Shown one piece after another: positions 46,196-54,308 of a stretch of DNA of 64,000 nt (positions within the stretch are counted from its first letter, which is position 1; each line of letters begins with the position of its first letter). This stretch comes from Acetobacter indonesiensis. Lineage in GTDB: Bacteria; Pseudomonadota; Alphaproteobacteria; Acetobacterales; Acetobacteraceae. The notes below the pieces were generated by a model, which was not told the origin of the DNA, ran no database searches, and worked only from the letters and a program-made list of their open reading frames with translations. The translations under genes were made by a program, and so were the position numbers. The DNA is taken from assembly GCF_000963945.1 (NCBI RefSeq), contig NZ_BAMW01000015.1:62001-126000 (forward strand), read 5' to 3'.

Positions 46196-46714
46196 TCAGG
46201 GATGTTCGTGCCGCCAGTCTCCGTTTTCCAAGCTGTCACCGCACAGGCCAAGCAGAAACCACCAATGTGACACCACAAGGGTTTGCCCTGCTTCTGGCTG
46301 GGCTGTCATGAAGGATCGGAAACGTTGCACACGGTTTTGCAGGGCGCGATCGCTTTCGGGCAGGTCAGACCACCAGACTTCCTCCAGTCCTGCAAAATCA
46401 AGGCGCGGCCACGCGGCGCACAGGGCGGAGGCGGGTGAGCCTTCATCGCAGGAATACATGCCGCGTTCGCGCACTAATGGCGTGATTTCTGGTGTAATAT
46501 CCAGCGCCTTGGCTATGGGGGCGGCTGTCTCCAGTGCCCGTGTGAAAGGGGAGACCAGAATGCGGGTAATGGGTTCAGCGGCGAGTTCCTGCACCAGCCG
46601 TTGGGCATGGTCGCGTCCCTGCCGTGACAGACTTGGGTCTGCCACGCCGGGGTCTCGGCCTGTCAGGGTGTAGAGCCGGTTGAATTCGCTTTCGCAATGC
46701 CGCAGAATAATCAT
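46196..46714 (-). CDS. histidine phosphatase family protein
   Basis: About 172 residues of the phosphoglycerate-mutase-like superfamily. The catalytic signature is present as LRHCESEFN (RHC instead of the usual RHG), with SPFTRALETA and the second catalytic His in VVSHWWFLLGLCG. A phosphatase role is likely; the substrate is unknown. The start ATG 46714 follows homology. The frame stays open 94 codons upstream, across the divergent TimA gene's start, and that part is not coding. Confidence 0.83.
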   Translation of the reverse strand: MIILRHCESEFNRLYTLTGRDPGVADPSLSRQGRDHAQRLVQELAAEPITRILVSPFTRALETAAPIAKALDITPEITPLVRERGMYSCDEGSPASALCAAWPRLDFAGLEEVWWSDLPESDRALQNRVQRFRSFMTAQPEAGQTLVVSHWWFLLGLCGDSLENGDWRHEHP

Positions 46715-46889
46715 ACCTAGAAATAGGGAGAAGACGGGAGTTTTCGCAAGAGGATGCCGCATCTTGTCGCATCTGATGCAGTCTGCCGCATTGTAACAGG
46801 CAGGGGGCTTGTCTATGTGTAAGGAAAGCCCAGTTCCTGAGTGTGTCGTGCCCAAGGGGGCGGCCACGTAGAAAATGGACATGTGAAAG

Positions 46890-47570
46890 ATGGATTTCTC
46901 TTTCGGCCACTTCCCGGTCGATCTGATTCTTTTTGCTCTGGTTGCGGCCTTTCTGGCGCTGCGCCTGCGAAGCGTGCTTGGTCGGCGCGTGGGCATTCAG
47001 CCTGCGCCCATGCCTGTGCCGCCGCGGCCAGATGCCGCAGGCAAGGTCATAGACGGTAAAGCCGCCCAGCCTGAACAGGCTGCGGATTATGATATCCCAA
47101 CACCCGGCACCCGTGTTGGGCAATTGCTGGCTGACATCCACACTCAGGACCCGACATTCAGCCCGCAGCAGTTTCTGTCAGGTGTGCAGACGGCCTTCCG
47201 GCAGGTTGTGAAAGCCTTTGCTGAAGGGGACCGCATCACGTTGCAGGCGCGTCTGACCCCGGCGGTCTATCAGTCTTTTGATGCGGCTATTACGGCGCGT
47301 GATGCTGCTGGTGAAAAGCAGCGGACAGAAATCCGTGCGATTCGGTCTTTAGGCATTGAAGACGTGCGTCTGACTCCGCTTGCGGTTGGCACAGGTGCGT
47401 CCGTTGATGTGCGTATTGTCTCTGACCAGATCAGCCTTGTGCTAGGCAGTGATGGTCAGCCGATCAGCGGTATGGACGCCGTGACCGAGTTTTCTGATCT
47501 ATGGACGTTTGAACGCCTGCTAGGTGCAGGTGGCAGCAGCTGGCGTCTGGCGTCGGCACGTAGTGCGTGA
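46890..47570 (+). CDS. Tim44/TimA family adaptor protein
   Basis: A 226-residue protein with one N-terminal membrane segment (about 10-25, VDLILFALVAAFLALRL), a Pro/Ala linker and a Tim44-like C-terminal domain (about 78-225: FLSGVQTAFRQVVKAFAEGD, EIRAIRSLGIEDVRL, EFSDLWTFER). Mitochondrial Tim44 recruits Hsp70 to the import channel; the bacterial TimA role is less clear but membrane protein biogenesis is suspected. Its stop overlaps the next gene by four bases (GTGA), coupling it with a DNA methyltransferase. Confidence 0.88.
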   Translation: MDFSFGHFPVDLILFALVAAFLALRLRSVLGRRVGIQPAPMPVPPRPDAAGKVIDGKAAQPEQAADYDIPTPGTRVGQLLADIHTQDPTFSPQQFLSGVQTAFRQVVKAFAEGDRITLQARLTPAVYQSFDAAITARDAAGEKQRTEIRAIRSLGIEDVRLTPLAVGTGASVDVRIVSDQISLVLGSDGQPISGMDAVTEFSDLWTFERLLGAGGSSWRLASARSA

Positions 47571-48412
47571 AGGCAGCAAAAGGGCCTGCGTCTGAAACGC
47601 CGATTCGGTCTCGGCGCTACAAGGTTGGGCGGCAGGAAATTGTCAGGGGTGATTGCTTGCGTGTGCTCAGACGCATGCAGGCTGACTCCGTTGACGTGGT
47701 TGTCACCTCTCCCCCGTATAATATCGGCCTGTCCTACCGCAGCTATCCTGATCGGAAGGAAGAAGCCCATTATCTTGACTGGATGATGGAGGTCGCGGCT
47801 GGTCTGCGCCGTGTGTTGCGGCCTGATGGGTCGTTTTTTCTCAATATCTCCGGCTCATCAGCACAGCCTTGGCTGCCGTTTGAACTTGCAGTGCGTTTGC
47901 GGTCGCTATTTGTGCTGCAAAATCACATCACTTGGGTCAAATCCATTTCGGTGGGGGATGACAGCTTCGGCCATTTCAAGCCCATGAATAGCAAGCGCTA
48001 CCTGCACCGTGGGCATGAGCATCTGTTCCATTTCACGCTTGAAGGCGATGTCATTCTTGATCGGCTGACGGCTGGGGTGCCGTATAAGGATAAATCAAAC
48101 ATCGCGCGCCGTGGCCATGCACAGGACCGGCGATGCCGGGGCGATGCCTGGTTTATTCCTTATGAAACGGTGCGGGGCCGGTCAGAAAAGTTTGATCATC
48201 CGGGCACGTTTCCAGTTGCCTTGCCCGAGCAATGTATTCTGCTGCATGGCCGTAAGGATGCCGATATCCTTGACCCCTTCATGGGGACAGGCACCACGCT
48301 TCTGGCGGCCCAACGCATGGGGTGTCGTGGGGTGGGAATAGAAATAGATGCTGATTACGTTGCCATTGCCCGCAGGCGTTTGGTGGAAGATCAGCAAGAA
48401 ATCGATAGTTGA
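47567..48412 (+). CDS. orphan beta-class DNA methyltransferase
   Basis: A 281-residue N4-cytosine/N6-adenine DNA methyltransferase. Motif IV is TSPPYNIG (48-54 region) near the N-terminus and motif I, DPFMGTGT (236-243), near the C-terminus, followed by GVGIEIDADY: this order defines the beta class. The SPPY form is more frequent in N4-cytosine enzymes, but CcrM-like N6 specificity is not excluded. No CcrM-style C-terminal extension is present. No restriction gene is adjacent. Start: GTG overlapping the TimA stop. A conserved RYLHRGHEHLFHF segment may be part of target recognition. Confidence 0.85.
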   Translation: MKAAKGPASETPIRSRRYKVGRQEIVRGDCLRVLRRMQADSVDVVVTSPPYNIGLSYRSYPDRKEEAHYLDWMMEVAAGLRRVLRPDGSFFLNISGSSAQPWLPFELAVRLRSLFVLQNHITWVKSISVGDDSFGHFKPMNSKRYLHRGHEHLFHFTLEGDVILDRLTAGVPYKDKSNIARRGHAQDRRCRGDAWFIPYETVRGRSEKFDHPGTFPVALPEQCILLHGRKDADILDPFMGTGTTLLAAQRMGCRGVGIEIDADYVAIARRRLVEDQQEIDS

Positions 48413-48459
48413 TAATCGATTTTCTTCATCATTTTTATGAAAATAATCTATTTGACAGT

Positions 48460-48473
48460 TTGATATGTATCAA
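48460..48473 (+). promoter_or_regulatory. FNR/ANR-type operator upstream of the peroxidase gene
   Basis: TTGATATGTATCAA is an exact match to the FNR half-site arrangement TTGAT-N4-ATCAA. Its centre is about 71 bases before the likely peroxidase start. If it acts as a class II site (centred at -41.5), transcription would start near 48508, with an A/T-rich -10 at about 48493-48501. FNR-type regulation is known for bacterial cytochrome c peroxidases. Confidence 0.75.
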
Positions 48474-48536
48474 ACACAACCCTGACGAGAATGAATAAAA
48501 GTAAATGAACGTTATCAAAAGATCGTCAGGAGTTTG

Positions 48537-49958
48537 GTGTTGCGTAGATTAATTGCTTCTCTGGTTGGGGTGGGTGTTCTTGCTTATGGCGGGACAGTTG
48601 CGTTCCTGACGCATTTTGACCACACGACGGCACCGGGGCTTCCTGCGTCTTCTCCTACCCTGAAAGACCCGGTTGCGCTGGCGGCGTTCAATACGCTGGG
48701 TGAAGCCCGGTGTGATTACTGTCATGCTCTGGGGCGTGATCTGCCATTTTACTTCAAGCTGCCACTGGCCAAGCAGTTGATGGAAAAAGACCTGCATGAA
48801 GGTCTGCGCCACTTCCGTATTGAACCTGTTCTTGAAGCCTTCAAGCAGGGCACACCACCCTCAGAAGAACAGCTTTCCCGTATTGAGGAAGTGATTACCC
48901 AGAACCGTATGCCGCCAACAATGTATCTGCTGATGCACTGGCATGCTCATCTGTCTGATGCTGAACGTCAGTCCGTTCTGCACTGGGTAGAAGAAACCCG
49001 TCGCAAATATTACGCCGACACGGGCGCTACAGCCAAAATGGCGGGTGAGCCTGTCCGTCCGGTGCCAGCCAGTGTTCCGGTTGATGCAGCCAAGGTTGTT
49101 CTGGGCCGTCAACTGTTCTTTGATAAGTCATTGTCAGGCGATGGCACGTTGAACTGTGCAAGCTGCCATGACCTGAACCACGGCGGTGTTGACCATCTGA
49201 CCACGGCAACGGGTATTGGCGGGCAGAAAGGCCCCATCAATGTGCCGACCGTGTATGACGCCTATTTCAAAATTGCCCAGTTCTGGAATGGTCGCGCTGC
49301 TGATCTGGCTGAACAGGCCGCCGGTCCGGTGATGAACCCTGTTGAAATGGGGTCGCATGATTGGGCAGGGGTTGCCGCAAAATTGCAGGCTAACCCTGAA
49401 TATACCAATCTGTTCCAGACAGCATTTGGCCCGAATGCCAGCATTGATCAGAACACCATTACCACGGCGATTGGCGAATTTGAAAAAACGCTGCTGACCC
49501 CGGACAGCCCGTTTGATGATTATCTGAAGGGCAATGCTTCAGCCATCAGCGATCAGGCAAAGCGTGGGTATGAAAAATTCAAGAGCATCGGGTGCTCGGG
49601 CTGTCATAGTGGTATTGCGCTGGGCGGCGGTGCCTATGAAGCCATGGGGCTGGAAGCGGATTACTTCAAAGACCGTGGTGGCAAGGTAACGGATGCGGAT
49701 GAAGGACGTTACACCGTGACCCATAACGAGGCTGACCGCTTCCGTTTTGTGGTGCCAACCCTGCGCAACATTGACCAGACAGCACCTTACTTCCACGATG
49801 GCAGCGTGAAAACGCTGGATGAAGCCGTGCGCAAAATGGCCCGTTATCAGACGCCTGATGCCAACATTTCCGATCAGGATGTGGCAGATATCGTGGCCTT
49901 CCTGAAAACCCTTACGGGCAAGTATCAGGGGCGTTCACTGGCTGATATGGCCCAGTAA
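48537..49958 (+). CDS. tri-haem cytochrome c peroxidase family protein
   Basis: About 473 residues with an N-terminal membrane anchor or signal (about 5-26) and three CxxCH haem sites: CDYCH near 60, CASCH near 208 and CSGCH near 354. The last two belong to the classical di-haem peroxidase; the N-terminal haem domain makes it resemble E. coli YhjA, a quinol-linked peroxidase. It would reduce periplasmic hydrogen peroxide. CAGGAG at 48527-48532 serves the start; GTG 48537 and TTG 48540 are both possible. An exact FNR-like box lies upstream and a terminator downstream. Confidence 0.88.
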   Translation: MLRRLIASLVGVGVLAYGGTVAFLTHFDHTTAPGLPASSPTLKDPVALAAFNTLGEARCDYCHALGRDLPFYFKLPLAKQLMEKDLHEGLRHFRIEPVLEAFKQGTPPSEEQLSRIEEVITQNRMPPTMYLLMHWHAHLSDAERQSVLHWVEETRRKYYADTGATAKMAGEPVRPVPASVPVDAAKVVLGRQLFFDKSLSGDGTLNCASCHDLNHGGVDHLTTATGIGGQKGPINVPTVYDAYFKIAQFWNGRAADLAEQAAGPVMNPVEMGSHDWAGVAAKLQANPEYTNLFQTAFGPNASIDQNTITTAIGEFEKTLLTPDSPFDDYLKGNASAISDQAKRGYEKFKSIGCSGCHSGIALGGGAYEAMGLEADYFKDRGGKVTDADEGRYTVTHNEADRFRFVVPTLRNIDQTAPYFHDGSVKTLDEAVRKMARYQTPDANISDQDVADIVAFLKTLTGKYQGRSLADMAQ

Positions 49959-49982
49959 GGCTAGTATCATCGCTTGAAAGCA

Positions 49983-50022
49983 GACCCGTCCGCAGGCGAT
50001 AAGCTTGCAGACGGGTTTTTTT
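49983..50022 (+). terminator. Rho-independent terminator after the peroxidase gene
   Basis: ACCCGTC and GCA pair with TGC and GACGGGT around a GC-rich loop, followed by seven T. It lies about 25 bases past the stop. Confidence 0.88.
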
Positions 50023-50056
50023 ATGGACATTGCCTGATCGGCAGGGGGCTTGAGCG

Positions 50057-50665
50057 TTGGTGAAGCGGCGTCATTTACGGGATGAGGAAAAGACGCTGTG
50101 GCAACACGTCATGAGGGATGTTGTGCCGTTCCACGCAAAGCCCTCGCTTCCGGTTACAGAAACAACATCTGACCCTTCGGCGGGCGAGGTGCCTGCCGAG
50201 GCTCCGCGTCCGTCTGGTGCCCGGATGCCCCGGCGCAGGGCACGGTTGCGCACGGTTGATGCCGCGTGGTTTGTACCCCCCGTTAAGCCCACGGTGCAGG
50301 TGCAGCATGCGCCCCATCCCACCGATTCAATCGGTAAGCGCTATCCCGGCGTGGATAACTATAGCTGGCGCACTTTTTCAGAAGGGGAAATGCGCATTGA
50401 GCGACGATTGGACCTGCACGGGCTGGTTGCGCAGGAAGCCTTTCGTCGTCTGATGGAGTTTATGGATGTGGCCCATGTGCGCGGCTTGCGCTGCGTCGAA
50501 ATCATCACGGGCCTTGGCACAGGGCAGGAAGGGGGCATTCTGCGGCGTGAATTACCGCACTGGCTGGCACGACCCGAAATCCGGCACCGTGTTCTGGGGC
50601 TGTCTTACCCGCATGGGGGGAACAAGGGGTCAGTTCGGGTTCTGTTGCGCCGCCGCAGGGCTTGA
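50057..50665 (+). CDS. Smr/MutS2-family endonuclease-domain protein
   Basis: A 202-residue Smr-domain protein. The N-terminal half is variable and charged. The Smr domain covers about 112-200 and shows RLDLHGLVAQEAFRRL and IITGLGTGQEGGILRRELPHWL, with the conserved DLHG. Smr domains act as nucleases on structured nucleic acids or on collided ribosomes' mRNA; which applies to this stand-alone type is unknown. The start is TTG 50057 (AGGGGG eight bases upstream) or GTG 50060. Its 3' end overlaps the convergent binding-protein gene by about 36 bases. Confidence 0.85.
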   Translation: MVKRRHLRDEEKTLWQHVMRDVVPFHAKPSLPVTETTSDPSAGEVPAEAPRPSGARMPRRRARLRTVDAAWFVPPVKPTVQVQHAPHPTDSIGKRYPGVDNYSWRTFSEGEMRIERRLDLHGLVAQEAFRRLMEFMDVAHVRGLRCVEIITGLGTGQEGGILRRELPHWLARPEIRHRVLGLSYPHGGNKGSVRVLLRRRRA

Positions 50666-51802
50666 TCGGCGTGCTGCGGCATCACGCCAGCGCGGCACGT
50701 TGAGCGCTATCCAGCGCCGCAATGCCATAATGACACTAATGTCGGGTGACATTTCCGCATAAGCACTAATGCAGGCTGCGCCCGTCAGCATGGTTTGGTT
50801 TTCATCACGCGCATGATCGCGGGCTTCCTGTGCTGCGGCAGCCGCCTGACACGCATGCCGCCAACGGGCGACCGTGGCTGGCGGTGACAGAATGGGAAGC
50901 ATCAATCCGGCCTTCATGCTGATTGCGGCTGCCGTCGCCGCCCATGCATTATAGAGCAACCCGGCGGGAACGCGATGCCGCTCCTGCCGATACACGGTGG
51001 CGAAATCAAGTGGCAGGCCGTGATTTTGGAACGCACTGTGGGTCGGTGCATTGGCAAAAAGCGGCAGGAAGTCATCGTCCTGCAACGCAGCGATCCGGTT
51101 ACTGTAATCAGCATCAAACGGAAGCTGGATGACATCAACTGTACCGGCACGCAATGCATCGATTGCGGCGTCAGGCGTGGCAAACCCGGTGATGGGTAAC
51201 GGTCGGAGAGAAAGCAGATCAAGCGCCAGAACAGTCGGCAGTTCTGCACCGCCATAACGTGAGACCCCGACACGCAACGGCTGGCCCTTCAAAAACCCTG
51301 CGAAAGAGCGGTGTAACGCGGCTTTGCCGACTGCGACCGTTGGCTGCTGGCTTATGAAGGTTGGTACCCAGCGCAGATAATCATAATGGACGCGGGAATC
51401 CCCTGTCAGCGCCGCAAGAACCACTGTGCCGGGCGCAATGATGCCTGATGGCGGAACAGCCTGTTCCTGCTGAATGTCAAATAGATTGGCACCCGTTACA
51501 CCATCCCATCCGGTTGTCGTGGTCAGTGTAAAAGGCGCGACATACTGAAGCGCATCGGCAAGCAGAGGGGCAAGGACGGAGGCCCAGTGCCCACATTGGC
51601 TATCCGCAATGCCAGCAACAATAAGTGGGGCAGGGGATTGGCCGTCACCGGGTAGATTGGCCGCAATATCGTAGCGCAGGCCGGGTGCGGCCCGCGCGGC
51701 AGAAAGGGAATACAGACCAGAAAGCGCGCACCCCAGCGCCATACGGCGTGAGAGAAGTGCTGGTGGTCTGGGTGTTTGATCTATCTGCTTTCGGCGCGGC
51801 AC
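50630..51802 (-). CDS. periplasmic tricarboxylate-type substrate-binding protein
   Basis: A 390-residue exported protein. The N-terminus has a twin-arginine-like signal (LSRRMALGCALSGLYSLSAARA). The body resembles the TctC/Bug family of tripartite tricarboxylate transporter receptors in layout: PLIVAGIADSQ, NLFDIQQEQAVPP, GTVVLAALTGDSR, GVSRYGGAELPTVLAL and GTVDVIQLPFD. No TctA or TctB membrane gene is adjacent, so it is a lone receptor; such orphans can also have sensory roles. The start is a GTG with AGGGGG upstream. Family assignment is moderate. Confidence 0.6.
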   Translation of the reverse strand: MPRRKQIDQTPRPPALLSRRMALGCALSGLYSLSAARAAPGLRYDIAANLPGDGQSPAPLIVAGIADSQCGHWASVLAPLLADALQYVAPFTLTTTTGWDGVTGANLFDIQQEQAVPPSGIIAPGTVVLAALTGDSRVHYDYLRWVPTFISQQPTVAVGKAALHRSFAGFLKGQPLRVGVSRYGGAELPTVLALDLLSLRPLPITGFATPDAAIDALRAGTVDVIQLPFDADYSNRIAALQDDDFLPLFANAPTHSAFQNHGLPLDFATVYRQERHRVPAGLLYNAWAATAAAISMKAGLMLPILSPPATVARWRHACQAAAAAQEARDHARDENQTMLTGAACISAYAEMSPDISVIMALRRWIALNVPRWRDAAARRSSPAAAQQNPN

Positions 51803-51935
51803 TCTGTAGAATCCCCCTTGGTCTTACTTTGCTTTTGTTGTCCTCAGTGGGCCGGGGTGCGCGGATCAGGGAGAAAACCTTCAGCACACCAACACACAAT
51901 TAAAAATTCATCGCGGCAAAATCACGGCGTTTGCA

Positions 51936-52850
51936 TTACGGCCATTTAACTTCCGGCGGCATACTCATCAAAATAGCTTCCGTGTGCCCGCCCGTTTTCA
52001 GGCCAAACAACGTACCACGGTCATGGAGCAGATTAAACTCCACATAGCGGCCACGGCGCACCAGTTGGGCTTCGCGTTGTTCTGGTGTCCATGGCTCCAT
52101 CATGCGGCCGCGAATAATTTCCGGGTAAGTTTCCAGAAAGGCCAGCCCGACATCTTTGGTAAAGGCAAAATCTTCTGCAATGTCTCCGCTATCCAGACGG
52201 TCATAGAAAATACCGCCCAGACCACGCGGTTCATTGCGATGTGGCAGAAAGAAGTATTTGTCACACCACGCCTTGAAACGCGGATAATACTCCGGGTTGT
52301 GTTTGGCGCAGGCCTGTTCAAACCCGGCGTGGAAGCGGGCGGCATCGTCAATCGCTTCTTCAGATGCGGGGAACATGGGGGTAATATCGCCGCCACCGCC
52401 AAACCAGCCTTTGGTGGTAATAATCATGCGTGTGTTAAAATGTGCGGCTGGCACCAGCGGGCTGCACATATGGGCGACAAGGCTAATGCCTGTGGCGAAA
52501 AAGCGTGGATCTTCTGATGCACCGGGGATGGTGGCGGCAAATTCAGGGCTGAATGTGCCTTCTACGGTAGAGACGTTGACCCCGACTTTTTCAAAAACGC
52601 GGCCTCGCATCACGCTCATGATACCGCCGCCACCGGGTGAGCCATCATCATTCGGACGGTCCCAGCTTTTGCGCTCAAACCGGCCTGCCTGCTCGTGCCC
52701 TGCCAGAATGGGGCTATTGTTCTGCGCACCTTCATCTTCAATCTGTTCAAAAGCAGCGCAGATTTTATCACGCAGGGATTCAAACCAGGCACGTGCGTCA
52801 GCCTTCAGTGCGGTATGGGCCGGAACGGAATCAGCTTTTGTGGGTATCAT
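51936..52850 (-). CDS. hemF: oxygen-dependent coproporphyrinogen III oxidase
   Basis: A 304-residue HemF, which uses O2 to decarboxylate coproporphyrinogen III to protoporphyrinogen IX. It contains [56 protein letters not shown], and the C-terminal [20 protein letters not shown]. Use of the aerobic enzyme fits a strictly aerobic bacterium. Divergent from the small ORF and petBC, with a GCACCCC/GGGGTGC inverted repeat just upstream of its start. Confidence 0.96.
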   Translation of the reverse strand: MIPTKADSVPAHTALKADARAWFESLRDKICAAFEQIEDEGAQNNSPILAGHEQAGRFERKSWDRPNDDGSPGGGGIMSVMRGRVFEKVGVNVSTVEGTFSPEFAATIPGASEDPRFFATGISLVAHMCSPLVPAAHFNTRMIITTKGWFGGGGDITPMFPASEEAIDDAARFHAGFEQACAKHNPEYYPRFKAWCDKYFFLPHRNEPRGLGGIFYDRLDSGDIAEDFAFTKDVGLAFLETYPEIIRGRMMEPWTPEQREAQLVRRGRYVEFNLLHDRGTLFGLKTGGHTEAILMSMPPEVKWP

Positions 52851-52908
52851 GCCGGGTCGTGTGTCCTTTACGCGCAGGGAGCACCCCCTGCCATTCGTTT
52901 CGTAAGGG

Positions 52909-53100
52909 GTGCGCTTTCTTGGCGATCATTGCAAGATCAGCCTTTTCATCGCTAAACACAGGGGCGCTGTAAAGACAGCTGCGCCAGAAACTCTGGCAGA
53001 AGAAGCACATGCAGTCCCTGTGCCATCTGCGCGTGAAGCGACTGTTGCGGCAGGTACAGCAGGCAGAATGATGGCTGAAGGGCTATTGTCCCTTCGGTAA
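52909..53100 (+). CDS. possible small protein upstream of petB
   Basis: A 63-codon frame beginning with GTG and ending 20 bases before petB. Its Ala/Glu-rich middle ([20 protein letters not shown]) has coding-like composition but matches no family I know and has neither the CTHLGC nor the CPCHGS motif of a Rieske protein. The ribosome-binding site overlaps the start (AAGGGGTG). It could be a leader peptide, a remnant or chance. Its position is where petA normally lies. Confidence 0.3.
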   Translation: MRFLGDHCKISLFIAKHRGAVKTAAPETLAEEAHAVPVPSAREATVAAGTAGRMMAEGLLSLR

Positions 53101-53120
53101 AGCAGGGCAGGATACAGCAG

Positions 53121-54308
53121 ATGGCAGGCACCCCGTCTTATCAAAAGCAGCACCCACCCACCGGATCATCCGTGGGTGTGTCTGCTTTTGTAAAAGAGTA
53201 TATGGGCTTTCTGTTGCCGCGTGATCTGAACATCCTGTGGACAGTGGGTGCCATGTTGCTGGCCGTTCTGGCCCTGATGGTCATGAGCGGCCTGAGCCTT
53301 GCGCTGTCATATACGCCGGACGCCACACTGGCCTTCCATTCGGTTGAGGCGCTGGAGCGTCGTCTGCCAGCAGGCTGGTTGTTACGCAGCCTGCACATGA
53401 CGGGTGCCAGCTTTTTTATGGCAGCCCTGTATCTGCATGTTTTCCGCGGGCTGTGTTATGGGTCTTACCGTGCACCCCGCCGTGGGCTGTGGCTGATTGG
53501 CACGGCTTTGCTGGTTATGGTCATGGTCACGGCTTTTGCCGGATATGTGTTGCCATGGGGCCAGATGTCTTACTGGGGGGCTGACGTCGCCGGGAAAGCT
53601 GTCGGGGCTGTGCCGGTTGTAGGCCCCTTCCTTGAGCGTGTTTTTCTGGGTGGGGATGCCCCCGGCACGGCAACGTTGCATCGTATGTTCGTGCTGCATT
53701 TTACGTTGGCGTTCAGCATTGTCGGGGCCGTAATTCTGCATGTGGCCGTTCTGCATGCGAAGGGGAGCAGTAGCCCATCGGGTCGAATTGGCGAGCGGCC
53801 TGACCGTAAGCTGCCTTTTTATCCTTATTTTACTATCAAGGACACGCTGGGCGTTGTTCTCATGGCCCTGCTGTTTACGTTGGTAATGTGTTTCTGGCCC
53901 GGACTGATAACGGAAAGCGCGAATTATCGGCCCGCTAACCCCCTGCACACACCCGCAGATATCGAGCCAGAATGGTACTTTCTGCCTTTCTACGGCATGT
54001 TGCAGGCTGTGCCGTCAAAATTCGGAGGGCTGGTGGTTTCCGCCGGGGCTGTCGTCATTCTGTTTTGTGTGCCGTGGCTTGATAAAGGGGCAGCCAGCCA
54101 GTTGCCGTGGGCAGGACGCCGCTGGCTGGCCCGTGTGGCCTTGGGTGTTTTGGTTGTGTCTTTTATCGTAGCTGGGTTGGCTGGACGGCATCATGTGCAA
54201 GGACCTTGGTTGTTGGCCGGGCGCATCGCCACGCTGGGATATTATGCTTACTTCCTTGCCTTTCTACCGTTTTATGCGCGCCTCGGCAGGCGAGGAGAGG
54301 ACGCATGA
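53121..54308 (+). CDS. petB: cytochrome b of the bc1 complex
   Basis: A 395-residue cytochrome b. The haem-ligand histidine pairs lie in LLRSLHMTGASFFMAALYLHVFRG-type helix B (His92 and His106, approximate) and in LHFTLAFSIVGAVILHVAVLH of helix D. The Qo-site PEWY motif is intact (EPEWYFLPFYGML), and VLPWGQMSYWGADV is the usual helix C/cd region. About eight membrane helices. It would oxidise ubiquinol together with cytochrome c1 and a Rieske protein. Its stop overlaps petC by four bases (ATGA). Confidence 0.95.
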   Translation: MAGTPSYQKQHPPTGSSVGVSAFVKEYMGFLLPRDLNILWTVGAMLLAVLALMVMSGLSLALSYTPDATLAFHSVEALERRLPAGWLLRSLHMTGASFFMAALYLHVFRGLCYGSYRAPRRGLWLIGTALLVMVMVTAFAGYVLPWGQMSYWGADVAGKAVGAVPVVGPFLERVFLGGDAPGTATLHRMFVLHFTLAFSIVGAVILHVAVLHAKGSSSPSGRIGERPDRKLPFYPYFTIKDTLGVVLMALLFTLVMCFWPGLITESANYRPANPLHTPADIEPEWYFLPFYGMLQAVPSKFGGLVVSAGAVVILFCVPWLDKGAASQLPWAGRRWLARVALGVLVVSFIVAGLAGRHHVQGPWLLAGRIATLGYYAYFLAFLPFYARLGRRGEDA

